From Bradyrhizobium sp. CB1717 (GTDB taxonomy: Bacteria; Pseudomonadota; Alphaproteobacteria; Rhizobiales; Xanthobacteraceae), in contig NZ_CP121666.1 of assembly GCF_029714325.1 (NCBI RefSeq), positions 806,001-870,000 of the forward strand: a stretch of 64,000 nucleotides of DNA, in the 5' to 3' direction. The notes under the pieces are model-generated. The model did not search any database and was not told the DNA's origin. It saw only the letters and a list, made by a program, of their open reading frames with translations. Shown here piece after piece: positions 15,089-24,351 of this stretch (positions within the stretch are counted from its first letter, which is position 1; every line of letters starts with the position of its first letter). A program made the translations under genes and the position numbers.

Positions 15089-18000
15089 ATGGCGATCGTG
15101 AATGGCTTCGACCTCGACAATTCCTCTCCGGGCTTCAACGCAACCGGTTCCTACACCGAAGGCAGCTCTGCGATTCTGTTGGCGCCAAAAGCGACAGTAA
15201 CCGCCAGCGGAAACTTCAGCGGCCAGACGCTGACCATTTCGGGGTTGCTGGCCGAAGATAACATCGGATTTGGGAACGGTGTCACGATCGTCGGCAATAG
15301 CATCCGTATCGGCAACAGCGTCATTGGCACATTCGCGGGAGGCTCTGGCGGCGTGGATTTCGTCGTCACCTTCAGCAATAACGCGACTGATAACCGGGTT
15401 CAGACTCTGCTCCGCAATTTGACCTTTCTGGATACGAGCGAAACTCCCATAACCAGCCAGACTCTGACGTTCAATCTCGCGGGGACCAGTCGCACCGATA
15501 CGCTGACGGTCACCCCGGTGAACGACCTACCACTCGTTGACCTCAATGGCCCGGGAACCGGCAACAATGCAACGGGCTCGTTCATCGAGCAGACCCCGAG
15601 CGTGATTGCGCCGGCCGCGACGATCTCCGATCCCGACTCGTCAAACATCGCGTCGCTTACTGCCAGGCTGACGATGCGTCCGGACGGAAATGCGGTCGAA
15701 TCGCTTTCGCTCAATGCATCCGCAATCGCAGCGGCTGCCGGTCTGACGGTGACCTACAACCAGTCTAGCGGCACGCTATCGATCACCGGCTCCGCCTCGC
15801 AGGCCACCTACCAGGCAATCCTGCAGGGCATCCAGTATAACAACAGCAGCAATCAGCCGACGTCATCCAACCGGACGGTCGAGGTCGTTGTCGGTGACGG
15901 CACGGACACCAGCGTCACGCGCAGTGTGACGATCGGCGTCGCGGCCGCAAATGATGCTCCCGTGGTCGACTTGAATGGCGGGACGGCAGGCAGCTCGGTG
16001 TCGCTTGCTTACACCATCGGCAGTCCGCTGACGAAGATCGCGCCCGCAGGAACGGTGATCGATGTCGACTCGGCGAACTTCAACGGGGGCTCGCTAAGCG
16101 TCAAATTCACTCAGAATGGTGTGACGACCGACCGCCTGGGTATCATCGTAGATTCGGTGGTCACGTTGACCGGCAACGGCGCGGTGCGTGTCAACGGCAC
16201 CACCCTTGGCTCCGTGTCGGGCGGCACCAATGGCACCGATCTCGTGATCACGTTCAGCAACAACAATTCCACACCGGCGGCGGTGCAGATCCTGCTCGAG
16301 CATATCGGCTATGCGAACACCTCCGGCAGCCCGTCGACGTTGACCCGTGAGCTGACGTTCACACTCAACGACGGTGACGGCACCGCCAATAGTGGCCAGA
16401 ACATCGGGAGTGCGACGGCGACGATCACCTTTCCGACGACAAATGCGCCTCCGGTCCTCACCGGGGACCTGGCGGCGACGGTCTCGGAGGGCGGCAGCTA
16501 TGTGATCACCACGACCGACCTGAACTTCACGGACCCGGACGACAGTGCGTCGGGTGTGACGTTCACGGTGACCAACCCCGTCAATGGCACGGTGCTGGTG
16601 AACGGGTCGTCGGCGACCAGCTTCACGGGCCAGCAACTGGCGGCGGGCCAGGTGTCGTTCCAGCACAACGGCTCCGAGACGTCGTCGGCATCGTTTGCCG
16701 TGTCGGTGGAGGACGGCAATGAGGACGGCTCGACGCCGGTGGCGCAGACCTTCAACTTCAGTGTCACGGCGCAGAATGACGCGCCGGTCCTCACCGGCGA
16801 CCTGGCCGCGACCGTGGCGGAAGGCGGCAGCTATGTGATCACGACGGCCGACCTGAACTTCACGGACCCGGACGACGGCGCGGCGGATGTGACCTTCACC
16901 GTGACCAGCCCTGTCAACGGCACGGTGCTGGTGAATGGATCATCGGCGACCAGCTTCACGGGCCAGCAACTGGCGGCCGGGCAGGTGTCGTTCCAGCACA
17001 ACGGCTCGGAGACGTCGTCGGCGTCGTTTGCCGTCTCGGTGGAGGACGGCAATGAGGACAGCTCGACGCCGGTGGCGCAGACCTTCAACTTCAACGTCAC
17101 GGCGCAGAACGATGCGCCGGTCCTGACGGGCGACCTGACGGCGGCGGTGCAGAAGGGCGGCACCTACGCGGTCACGACGACCGACCTGAACTTCACGGAC
17201 CCGGACGACGCAGCGTCGGATGTGACGTTCACGGTCACCAGCCCGGTCAACGGCACCGTGCTGGTGAACGGGTCGTCGGCGACCAGCTTCACGGGCCAGC
17301 AACTGGCAGCAGGGCAGGTGTCGTTCCAGCACAACGGCTCGCAGACCTCGTCGGCATCGTTTGCCGTGTCGGTGGAGGACGGCAACGAGGACGGTTCGAC
17401 GCCGGTTGCGCAGACCTTCAACTTGGCTGTCTTCAATGTTGTCGGCGGTGAGGAAGTCGTCTTGACCACCGGAACGGACGTGCTCGCGCCCAGCGCCGTC
17501 AATACGCGGGTGACAGCCGACGCTTCGACGCTCAATCCGACCGACAATCTTGACGGCGGCGACGGCATCGATTCGCTGGCCCTGTTCGGAGGCGGCACGT
17601 TCGATCTGAACGCCCTTGCGGGCTTTGCCAATTTCGAGAAGGTGGAGGTCGTCAACATCTCCACCACGCCGGTCACGCTGACACTGAGGGACGGCACCAC
17701 CAGCGACGTGACGATCGGCGGGGCGGTATTTACTACCCAGCTCAATCTGTCCGGCACCGCCAGCGCCGGCACCATTCTCGGGGGCGACGGCGCCGATTCG
17801 GTGTCGCTCGCCGGCAGCGCCAGCGCCACGACAATCAATCTCGGTAATGGCAATAATCAGTCCGTGACGCTCTCTGACGATGCCAGTGCCGGAAGCATCC
17901 TGGGTGGCACCGGCAACGATGCCATGACGCTGTCCGGCAATGCCAACGTCGGAGGTTTCCAGGGCGGCGAGGGTACTGATGGTGTGACGCTGTCCGGCAA

Positions 18001-21000
18001 TGCCAGCATGGCAATAATCGATCTTGGCAATGGCAATAATCAGAATCAGTTTGTCAGCCTTTTTGATGCTTCCAGTGCTACGACCATTCAGGGGGGAAGT
18101 GGGCGCGATAGTATTAACCTTTCCAGCAGCGGAAGTGCCAATGTCACGACGATCAGCCTCGGCGGCAACGTTGATTTTGTGACCGTCGCCGACGCATCCG
18201 CCTGGAATCCCAATGTCGCCATCGATGCCGGATCAAGCCTCGATACGCTCAGTTTCGGCGGGTCCAACCAGACATACGACCTGCGCCCGACGACATTGAC
18301 CGGCATCGAGACGTTGTCGGTCGGTGACAACACCGCTCTGGTCGATGGCGACACCCTGACGGGCATCACCAGCATCTCCGGGAGTTCGACCAGCAAGCTC
18401 GTAACCGGCGAGGCATCGCTCGACCTGACCGGCAAGACGGTCTCGGGGCTCACCATTCACAGCAGCAACGCCACCGGCACCACCTTCACGGTCGACAGCA
18501 AGGCGACCGGCTTCCAGGTCTTCGGCGGGGACGGCTCCGACACGCTCCAGACCTCGAGCTTCGCCTTCACCGCCTCCGAACGCGAGGCGATCTTCTTCAA
18601 CTCGTCGATCGAGACGATCGTCGATACCGAGGGAACGTTCCATTCAGACTCCAATGCGGTCATCCTCACCGAGGGTACCGACATCCTCACATTGGCGGCG
18701 GACGACGATACGGTCAAAGGCACCGCCTCGACGCTCAATCCGACCGACAATCTTGACGGCGGCGACGGTATCGATTCGCTGGCCCTGTTCGGAGGCGGCA
18801 CGTTCGATCTCAACGCCCTTGCGGGCTTTGCCAACTTCGAGAAGGTGGAGGTCGTCAACAACTCCACCACGCCGGTCACGCTGACGCTGAGGGATGGCAC
18901 CACCAGCGATGTGACGATCGGCGGGGCTGCCTTTACGACCCAGCTCAATCTGTCCGGCACCGCCAGCGCCGGCACCATTCTCGGGGGCGCCGGCGCCGAT
19001 TCGGTGTCGCTCGCCGGCAGCGCCAGCGCCACGACCATCAATCTCGGTAATGGCAACAATCAGTCCGTGACGCTCTCTGACGATGCCAACGTCGGAAGCA
19101 TCCTGGGTGGCACCGGCAACGATGCCATGACGCTGTCCGGCAATGCCAACGTCGGAAGCTTCCAGGGCGGCGAGGGTACTGATGGTGTGTCGCTGTCCGG
19201 CAATGCCAGCATGGCAATAATCGACCTCGGCAATGGCAATAATCAGAATCAGTTTGTCAGCCTTTTTGACGCTTCCAGTGCTACGACCATTCAGGGGGGA
19301 AGTGGGCGCGATAGTATTAACCTTTCCAGCAGCGGAAGTGCCAATGTCACGACGATCAGCCTCGGCGGCAACGTTGATTTTGTGACCGTCGCCGACGCAT
19401 CCGCCTGGAATCCCAATGTCGCCATCGATGCCGGATCAAGCCTCGATACGCTCAGTTTCGGCGGGTCCAACCAGACATACGACCTGCGCCCGACGACATT
19501 GACCGGCATCGAGACGTTGTCGGTCGGTGACAACACCGCTCTGGTCGATGGCGACACCCTGACGGGCATCACCAGCATCTCCGGGAGTTCGACCAGCAAG
19601 CTCGTAACCGGCGAGGCATCGCTCGACCTGACCGGCAAGACGGTCTCGGGGCTCACCATTCACAGCAGCAACGCCACCGGCACCACCTTCACGGTCGACA
19701 GCAAGGCGACCGGCTTCCAGGTCTTCGGCGGGGACGGCTCCGACACGCTCCAGACCTCGAGCTTCGCCTTCACCGCCTCCGAACGCGAGGCGATCTTCTT
19801 CAACTCGTCGATCGAGACGATCGTCGATACCGAGGGAACGTTCCATTCAGACTCCAATGCGGTCATCCTCACCGAGGGTACCGACATCCTCACATTGGCG
19901 GCGGACGACGATACGGTCAAAGGCACCGCCTCGACGCTCAATCCGACCGACAATCTTGACGGCGGCGACGGTATCGATTCGCTGGCCCTGTTCGGAGGCG
20001 GCACGTTCGATCTCAACGCCCTTGCGGGCTTTGCCAACTTCGAGAAGGTGGAGGTCGTCAACAACTCCACCACGCCGGTCACGCTGACGCTGAGGGATGG
20101 CACCACCAGCGATGTGACGATCGGCGGGGCTGCCTTTACGACCCAGCTCAATCTGTCCGGCACCGCCAGCGCCGGCACCATTCTCGGGGGCGCCGGCGCC
20201 GATTCGGTGTCGCTCGCCGGCAGCGCCAGCGCCACGACCATCAATCTCGGTAATGGCAACAATCAGTCCGTGACGCTCTCTGACGATGCCAACGTCGGAA
20301 GCTTCCAGGGCGGCGAGGGTACTGATGGTGTGACGCTGTCCGGCAATGCCAGCTTGGCAATAATCGACCTCGGCAATGGCAATAATCAGTTTGTCAGCCT
20401 TTTTGATGCTTCCAGTGCTACGACCATTCAGGGGGGAAGTGGGCGCGATAGTATTAACCTTTCCAGCAGCGGAAGTGCCAATGTCACGACGATCAGCCTC
20501 GGCGGCAACGTTGATTTTGTGACCGTCGCCGACGCATCCGCCTGGAATCCCAATGTCGCCATCGATGCCGGATCAAGCCTCGATACGCTCAGTTTCGGCG
20601 GGTCCAACCAGACATACGACCTGCGCCCGACGACATTGACCGGCATCGAGACGTTGTCGGTCGGTGACAACACCGCTCTGGTCGATGGCGACACCCTGAC
20701 GGGCATCACCAGCATCTCCGGGAGTTCGACCAGCAAGCTCGTAACCGGCGAGGCATCGCTCGACCTGACCGGCAAGACGGTCTCGGGGCTCACCATTCAC
20801 AGCAGCAACGCCACCGGCACCACCTTCACGGTCGACAGCAAGGCGACCGGCTTCCAGGTCTTCGGCGGGGACGGCTCCGACACGCTCCAGACCTCGAGCT
20901 TCGCCTTCACCGCCTCCGAGCGCGAAGCGATCTTCTTCAGCTTGTCGATCGAGACCATCCGCGACACCAGCGGTATCTATGGCGACGAGACGGCCAACAT

Positions 21001-21415
21001 GATCGTCGGCACGGCGGCGGCCGACAACATCCAGGGCGGCGCCGGCGCGGACAGGCTCACCGGCGCCGGCGGTCCTGACTTCCTTGCCGGTGGCGCGGAC
21101 GCCGACACCTTCGTTTTCAACCTTCCGTCCGAGGGAGTGGACACGGTTGGCGATTTTGTTTCCGGCGCCGATGTTCTGGAGGTCTCCGCGGCGGGCTTTG
21201 GCGGCGGATTGGTCGCCGGCATGAACGTGGCAAGTGTTTACGGTTCGTCGAGCGACGCCACCTTCGGTTCGTCGACAGAGCGATTCCACTACGATACGTC
21301 GTCCTCAACGCTCTACTTCGACGCTGACGGCAGCGCCTCCGGCACGGCGGCGGTTGCATTGGCGCAGTTCGCGAACGGTATCGTCCTTGATCCGGACGGT
21401 CTGCTGATCGTGTGA
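15089..21415 (+). CDS. giant RTX-type secreted repeat protein (type I secretion substrate)
   Basis: 2108 residues from ATG 15089 (TTGGAG six bases upstream). There is no N-terminal signal peptide. Residues 1-450 hold three diverged cadherin/VCBS-like beta domains with VNDLPLVDLNG- and NDAPVVDLNGG-type linkers. Residues 455-787 are three 111-residue cadherin-like repeats (APVLTGDLAATV, LNFTDPDD, SVEDGNEDGSTPVAQTFNF). Residues 813-1953 are three copies of a 401-residue unit rich in GGDGIDSL/GGAGADSV/DLGNGNN motifs. The C-terminus has calcium-binding nonapeptides (GTAAADNIQGGAGADRL, GGADADTFVF) and a final aliphatic ILVxP-type secretion tail. It is expected to be exported by a type I ABC/MFP/TolC system and to act as an adhesin or matrix protein. 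No transporter genes are in the window. Confidence 0.85.
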   Translation: MAIVNGFDLDNSSPGFNATGSYTEGSSAILLAPKATVTASGNFSGQTLTISGLLAEDNIGFGNGVTIVGNSIRIGNSVIGTFAGGSGGVDFVVTFSNNATDNRVQTLLRNLTFLDTSETPITSQTLTFNLAGTSRTDTLTVTPVNDLPLVDLNGPGTGNNATGSFIEQTPSVIAPAATISDPDSSNIASLTARLTMRPDGNAVESLSLNASAIAAAAGLTVTYNQSSGTLSITGSASQATYQAILQGIQYNNSSNQPTSSNRTVEVVVGDGTDTSVTRSVTIGVAAANDAPVVDLNGGTAGSSVSLAYTIGSPLTKIAPAGTVIDVDSANFNGGSLSVKFTQNGVTTDRLGIIVDSVVTLTGNGAVRVNGTTLGSVSGGTNGTDLVITFSNNNSTPAAVQILLEHIGYANTSGSPSTLTRELTFTLNDGDGTANSGQNIGSATATITFPTTNAPPVLTGDLAATVSEGGSYVITTTDLNFTDPDDSASGVTFTVTNPVNGTVLVNGSSATSFTGQQLAAGQVSFQHNGSETSSASFAVSVEDGNEDGSTPVAQTFNFSVTAQNDAPVLTGDLAATVAEGGSYVITTADLNFTDPDDGAADVTFTVTSPVNGTVLVNGSSATSFTGQQLAAGQVSFQHNGSETSSASFAVSVEDGNEDSSTPVAQTFNFNVTAQNDAPVLTGDLTAAVQKGGTYAVTTTDLNFTDPDDAASDVTFTVTSPVNGTVLVNGSSATSFTGQQLAAGQVSFQHNGSQTSSASFAVSVEDGNEDGSTPVAQTFNLAVFNVVGGEEVVLTTGTDVLAPSAVNTRVTADASTLNPTDNLDGGDGIDSLALFGGGTFDLNALAGFANFEKVEVVNISTTPVTLTLRDGTTSDVTIGGAVFTTQLNLSGTASAGTILGGDGADSVSLAGSASATTINLGNGNNQSVTLSDDASAGSILGGTGNDAMTLSGNANVGGFQGGEGTDGVTLSGNASMAIIDLGNGNNQNQFVSLFDASSATTIQGGSGRDSINLSSSGSANVTTISLGGNVDFVTVADASAWNPNVAIDAGSSLDTLSFGGSNQTYDLRPTTLTGIETLSVGDNTALVDGDTLTGITSISGSSTSKLVTGEASLDLTGKTVSGLTIHSSNATGTTFTVDSKATGFQVFGGDGSDTLQTSSFAFTASEREAIFFNSSIETIVDTEGTFHSDSNAVILTEGTDILTLAADDDTVKGTASTLNPTDNLDGGDGIDSLALFGGGTFDLNALAGFANFEKVEVVNNSTTPVTLTLRDGTTSDVTIGGAAFTTQLNLSGTASAGTILGGAGADSVSLAGSASATTINLGNGNNQSVTLSDDANVGSILGGTGNDAMTLSGNANVGSFQGGEGTDGVSLSGNASMAIIDLGNGNNQNQFVSLFDASSATTIQGGSGRDSINLSSSGSANVTTISLGGNVDFVTVADASAWNPNVAIDAGSSLDTLSFGGSNQTYDLRPTTLTGIETLSVGDNTALVDGDTLTGITSISGSSTSKLVTGEASLDLTGKTVSGLTIHSSNATGTTFTVDSKATGFQVFGGDGSDTLQTSSFAFTASEREAIFFNSSIETIVDTEGTFHSDSNAVILTEGTDILTLAADDDTVKGTASTLNPTDNLDGGDGIDSLALFGGGTFDLNALAGFANFEKVEVVNNSTTPVTLTLRDGTTSDVTIGGAAFTTQLNLSGTASAGTILGGAGADSVSLAGSASATTINLGNGNNQSVTLSDDANVGSFQGGEGTDGVTLSGNASLAIIDLGNGNNQFVSLFDASSATTIQGGSGRDSINLSSSGSANVTTISLGGNVDFVTVADASAWNPNVAIDAGSSLDTLSFGGSNQTYDLRPTTLTGIETLSVGDNTALVDGDTLTGITSISGSSTSKLVTGEASLDLTGKTVSGLTIHSSNATGTTFTVDSKATGFQVFGGDGSDTLQTSSFAFTASEREAIFFSLSIETIRDTSGIYGDETANMIVGTAAADNIQGGAGADRLTGAGGPDFLAGGADADTFVFNLPSEGVDTVGDFVSGADVLEVSAAGFGGGLVAGMNVASVYGSSSDATFGSSTERFHYDTSSSTLYFDADGSASGTAAVALAQFANGIVLDPDGLLIV
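16451..17449 (+). repeat. three tandem 333-bp cadherin-like coding repeats
   Basis: Units start at 16451, 16784 and 17117 with exactly 333-bp spacing (111 residues). Each encodes PVLTGDL...LNFTDPDD...VNGTVLVNGSSATSFTGQQL. DNA is highly similar but not identical: the third unit reads LTAAVQKGGTYAVTT where the others have AEGGSYVITT. Confidence 0.9.
17525..20945 (+). repeat. three tandem near-identical ~1.2-kb coding repeats
   Basis: Units begin at 17525, 18728 and 19931, 1203 bp (401 codons) apart. Large stretches, for example 18088-18456 against 19291-19659 and 20428-20796, are translated identically even in antisense frames, so the DNA is essentially identical. The third unit lacks 66 bp: 60 bp between two ATGCCAACGTCGGAAGC direct repeats and a 6-bp CAGAAT. 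Homology stops near 20945. Confidence 0.92.
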
Positions 21416-21471
21416 GGACTATCCGGCAGCCCCCGGGCGGCTGATCAACAGGGAGTGGCGCAGGCACGCAT

Positions 21472-21502
21472 GATCGGGGGCCGGCCGTCGCCGGCCTCGA
21501 TC
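21472..21502 (+). terminator. GC-rich hairpin after the RTX gene
   Basis: GGCCGGC (21479-21485) and GCCGGCC (21490-21496) pair around a CGTC loop, extended by GATCG/CGATC with a small bulge. There is no T-run, so termination is plausible but not certain. Confidence 0.4.
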
Positions 21503-21620
21503 ACTCCCCATGCTTTGCTTGTTCGGCGCGAGATTTGCTATAGGCAGTTTGAGATCAGCGGGAAGACGGTTCGGGCCGCTCGCCCGCCATGCCACGCCTT
21601 GCCTCAATCCGGAGACCATG

Positions 21621-22760
21621 ATGCCTTTTGACTTGATCCTGCGCGGCGGAAGGGTCGTTGACCCCTCTCAGAAGCTCGATGCCGTGACGGATGTCGCATT
21701 TTCGGGCGGCAAGGTCGCCGCGATCGGCACCGGGCTCAAGGCGGATCCGGGTACGGATGTGCGCGACGTTTCGAAATACATCGTGACGCCGGGACTGATC
21801 GATCTCCACACCCATGTCTATTGGGGCGGCACCTCGCTCGGCATCGATGCCGAGGAATTCTGCCGCCTGTCAGGCGTCACCACGGCGGTGGACACCGGCA
21901 GTGCCGGGCCCGGCAATTTCGCCGGTTTCCGCAAGCATGTGATCGAGCCGAGCCAGGTCCGCATCCTCGCTTATTTGCATGTCTCGCATGCCGGCATCTT
22001 CGGCTTCTCGCACCGGATCATGGTCGGCGAGAGCGAGGAGCTGCGGCTGATGAATCCGATCGAGGCGGCCAAGGTCGCCGACGCCAACCGCGATCTCATC
22101 GTCGGCATCAAGGTGCGCGTGGGCCTGCATTCCTCGGGCACCTCCGGGATGGTGCCGCTCGACATCGCGCTCGAGGTCGCCAATGAGGTCGGCATGCCCC
22201 TGATGGCGCATATCGACCATCCGCCGCCGAGCTATGAGGAGGTGCTGGCCCGGCTGCGTCCGGGCGACGTGCTGACCCATGCGTTCCGTCCCTTCCCCAA
22301 CACGCCGGCGACCGCGCAGGGCACGGTGAAGAAGGTGGTGCTGGACGCGCGCGAGCGCGGCGTGCTGTTCGACATCGGTCACGGCAAGGGCTCGTTCGCG
22401 TTCAAGACCGCGCGCGCGATGCTCGCCAACGGCTTCTATCCCGACACCATCTCCTCCGACATCCACCAGCTCTGTATCGACGGCCCCGCCTTCGACCAGG
22501 TGACGACCATGTCGAAATTCCTCTGCATGGGCATGGAGCTGTCCGACGTGGTCGCGGCCTCGACCGTGAACGCGGCGATGGCGCTGCGCCGCCCCGAGCT
22601 CGGCAGCCTCAAGCCCGGCAGCGTCGGCGACGCCACGCTGATTTCGGTGAAGCAGGGCCAGTTCGATTATGAGGACGTCGTCGGCGAGCACCTGATCGGC
22701 GATCGCAAGATCGTCTCGGAGGGTGTCGTCATCGGCGGCCGCTGGTGGCATCCGAACTGA
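21621..22760 (+). CDS. amidohydrolase / deacetylase-type metal-dependent hydrolase
   Basis: 379 residues from the second of two adjacent ATGs (21621), six bases after GGAG. It opens with FDLILRGGRVVDPSQKLDAV and carries the metal motif DLHTHVYWGG near 60-70, the typical start of the amidohydrolase TIM barrel. Further ligands are likely in AHIDHPPPSYEE, and the closing Asp in ISSDIHQLCID. The C-terminal beta sandwich resumes at LKPGSVGDATLISV. This is the dihydroorotase-like/EF_0837-type deacetylase group acting on cyclic amides or N-acyl amino acids. Substrate not known. Convergent with the TlpA-like gene. Confidence 0.88.
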   Translation: MPFDLILRGGRVVDPSQKLDAVTDVAFSGGKVAAIGTGLKADPGTDVRDVSKYIVTPGLIDLHTHVYWGGTSLGIDAEEFCRLSGVTTAVDTGSAGPGNFAGFRKHVIEPSQVRILAYLHVSHAGIFGFSHRIMVGESEELRLMNPIEAAKVADANRDLIVGIKVRVGLHSSGTSGMVPLDIALEVANEVGMPLMAHIDHPPPSYEEVLARLRPGDVLTHAFRPFPNTPATAQGTVKKVVLDARERGVLFDIGHGKGSFAFKTARAMLANGFYPDTISSDIHQLCIDGPAFDQVTTMSKFLCMGMELSDVVAASTVNAAMALRRPELGSLKPGSVGDATLISVKQGQFDYEDVVGEHLIGDRKIVSEGVVIGGRWWHPN

Positions 22761-22767
22761 CGCCGCG

Positions 22768-23346
22768 CTAATCGCGCTCGCGATAGAACTGCAGCAGCCG
22801 CGCGCCCGCGGTCGAGAGCCAGTCGGGCGCGCCAGTGATGTAGCCCTCGACGCGTCCATCCGTCCCGACGAGATAGGTGATGGGCATTCCGACGATTGAA
22901 AACATCTCGGTGGATGCCTGGGCTGCTGCGCCGTAGGCATCGACATAGCAGGCGAGGTTTTGCACGGCGAGGCCGCCGAGAAATGTGCGGATCTTGCGCA
23001 GGTCTTTGGTGTCCGTGCAGATCGCGACGATATCGAGCCGGTCGACCCGCGATCCCGCAAGTCTTGCGAGCATCGGCAGGTCGAGCTTGCAGGCGGCGCA
23101 CCAGGTCGCCCAGAAGTTCACCAAGGTGATGCGGCCCGGCTTCGCCGCCACGGTGACGTCCTTGCCGTGCAAATCCTGAAGCCTGAGCGGTGGCATCAAT
23201 GCGCGCGGCCGCACCAGTGTGAACTGGCTGCGGCCGGCCTCGAACACCGGCGGCCAGCCGTCCTGCGCGCGGCCCGCGTGCGGGACAGCGAGAGAGGCCG
23301 CCGCGGCCATCAGGATCGATCGCCGCGACAGCGCTTCGTCACGCAT
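22768..23346 (-). CDS. TlpA-like thioredoxin-fold protein, Tat-type signal
   Basis: 192 residues. The N-terminus LSRRSILMAAAASLAVPHAG is a twin-arginine signal, so the protein should be exported folded. The active site WATWCAACKLDLPMLARL (CxxC) sits near residue 82, and the cis-Pro loop is IVGMPITYLV. TlpA-like proteins are periplasmic thiol-disulfide reductases. Its ATG overlaps the end of the DsrE-like gene by 8 bp, and the three genes DoxX, DsrE-like, TlpA-like form one leftward operon. This places it as the thiol partner of the DsrE-like protein (inference). Confidence 0.9.
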   Translation of the reverse strand: MRDEALSRRSILMAAAASLAVPHAGRAQDGWPPVFEAGRSQFTLVRPRALMPPLRLQDLHGKDVTVAAKPGRITLVNFWATWCAACKLDLPMLARLAGSRVDRLDIVAICTDTKDLRKIRTFLGGLAVQNLACYVDAYGAAAQASTEMFSIVGMPITYLVGTDGRVEGYITGAPDWLSTAGARLLQFYRERD

Positions 23347-23800
23347 GGATATAGGCCCAGCCCTTCAATTGCAGATCGGCGACGCGGCCGATGCCGAACG
23401 GAACGAGGTTCGCGCCCGGGATCAGCGGGATTGTGATCTGCTCCTTGGCCTCCGCGATCACCTTGGACGAGGCGCACATGCTGTAGGTGAGGTTGGGCAG
23501 CGACTGCCGCAGCGTCGCGAGCGGCTCGATCAGCGGCGTCTTGTCCGCCCGGAAAACGTCGATGCCCTTGCCATTGGCAACGACCTCGATCAGCAGTTTC
23601 GCGCCTCTCTCGGCAAAATGCTTGGAGAGGTTGGCCGAGTAGCTGATCGCGTGGCCCATGACATAGGGCTCGTTGCTGTCGATCAGGATCACGACGCCGT
23701 CGGCGGCACGATCCTCCTTGGCCGAGGCGGTGCCGCCGGCCGTGAGGATCGCGGTGCCCGCGAGCAGGCCCCTGCGGGACCATCCATTGGCAGAGATCAT
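23339..23800 (-). CDS. exported DsrE family sulfur-relay-like protein
   Basis: 153 residues from ATG 23800. The start ANGWSRRGLLAGTAILTAGG is a twin-arginine signal ending in TASA-K. The mature part has the DsrE/F-like fold: ADGVVILIDSNEP strand 1, then LIEVVANGKGIDVFR, and a single Cys in LPNLTYSMCASSKVIAEAK at the position of the sulfur-carrying Cys of DsrE proteins. Cytoplasmic DsrE proteins carry persulfide sulfur; an exported version next to a TlpA-like thioredoxin and a DoxX membrane protein suggests periplasmic persulfide or thiol handling. The role is inference; the family call is fairly good. Confidence 0.82.
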   Translation of the reverse strand: MISANGWSRRGLLAGTAILTAGGTASAKEDRAADGVVILIDSNEPYVMGHAISYSANLSKHFAERGAKLLIEVVANGKGIDVFRADKTPLIEPLATLRQSLPNLTYSMCASSKVIAEAKEQITIPLIPGANLVPFGIGRVADLQLKGWAYIHA

Positions 23801-23819
23801 GGCGGAACGCTGCTTCCGG

Positions 23820-24248
23820 TCAGAACTGACGCGGCGCGATCGGCGCCTTGCTGTTGCGTCCCCACAGCACGAACAGGCTGAGCGCGAGCAGGACGAGGTT
23901 GAGCGGTGTCGTCGCGGCCTCGCCGCGCGCGATGTGGAAGACGAATGCAAACACTTGCAGCACCGAGCAGCCCAGCGCGGCCAGCACCGTGAGTCGCGGG
24001 AGGATACGGGTCAGCGCCGGCAGGAGAATGCCGATGCCACCGGCGAGATCGACCAGGGCGACGGAACGGACGAACGTTTCGGAATACTCGCCGGCAAATG
24101 GCATCATCGCAGCCAGCTGAGGAATCGGCGTGGTCAGCTTGACGAACCCGGCCGAGATGAAGACGAAGGCGAGGACGATTTGGGCGGTCCAGAGGCCGAT
24201 GCGAAGGGCCCGGCCGGGCGTAGCGGTCTCGAGGGTGGTGGCGGACAT
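23820..24248 (-). CDS. DoxX family membrane protein
   Basis: 142 residues from ATG 24248 (TTCTGGAGAA upstream). Four membrane helices are visible at about 18-38 (AQIVLAFVFISAGFVKL), 62-82 (VALVDLAGGIGILLPAL), 84-108 (LTVLAALGCSVLQVFAFVF) and 115-135 (PLNLVLLALSLFVLWG). FVFISAGFVKLT is the typical first-helix motif of DoxX. Relatives include the membrane part of thiosulfate:quinone oxidoreductase and redox complexes. It heads the operon with the DsrE-like and TlpA-like genes and is divergent from a LysR gene, which probably regulates it. Confidence 0.9.
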   Translation of the reverse strand: MSATTLETATPGRALRIGLWTAQIVLAFVFISAGFVKLTTPIPQLAAMMPFAGEYSETFVRSVALVDLAGGIGILLPALTRILPRLTVLAALGCSVLQVFAFVFHIARGEAATTPLNLVLLALSLFVLWGRNSKAPIAPRQF

Positions 24249-24351
24249 GGTGGTTCTCCAGAATGTGAGGGTTGCCACCATTTGATAGTTTCACCATTTT
24301 TGATCATTATTCGTTCTAGGATAGGTTCATTTCCTGGATGTTGATGATCGC
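24249..24351. promoter_or_regulatory. shared divergent promoter region, DoxX operon / LysR
   Basis: 103 bp with an AT-rich centre unlike its surroundings. Two related copies, CACCATTTGATAG and CACCATTTTTGAT, occur about 14 bp apart near 24276-24305 and could be LysR half sites. No dyad of the T-N11-A form is unambiguous. Confidence 0.4.

Noticed and set aside
16451..20945. Possible CRISPR-like or satellite array
   Set aside because: The repeats are 333 bp and 1203 bp, in frame and coding, with no spacers; they are protein domain repeats.
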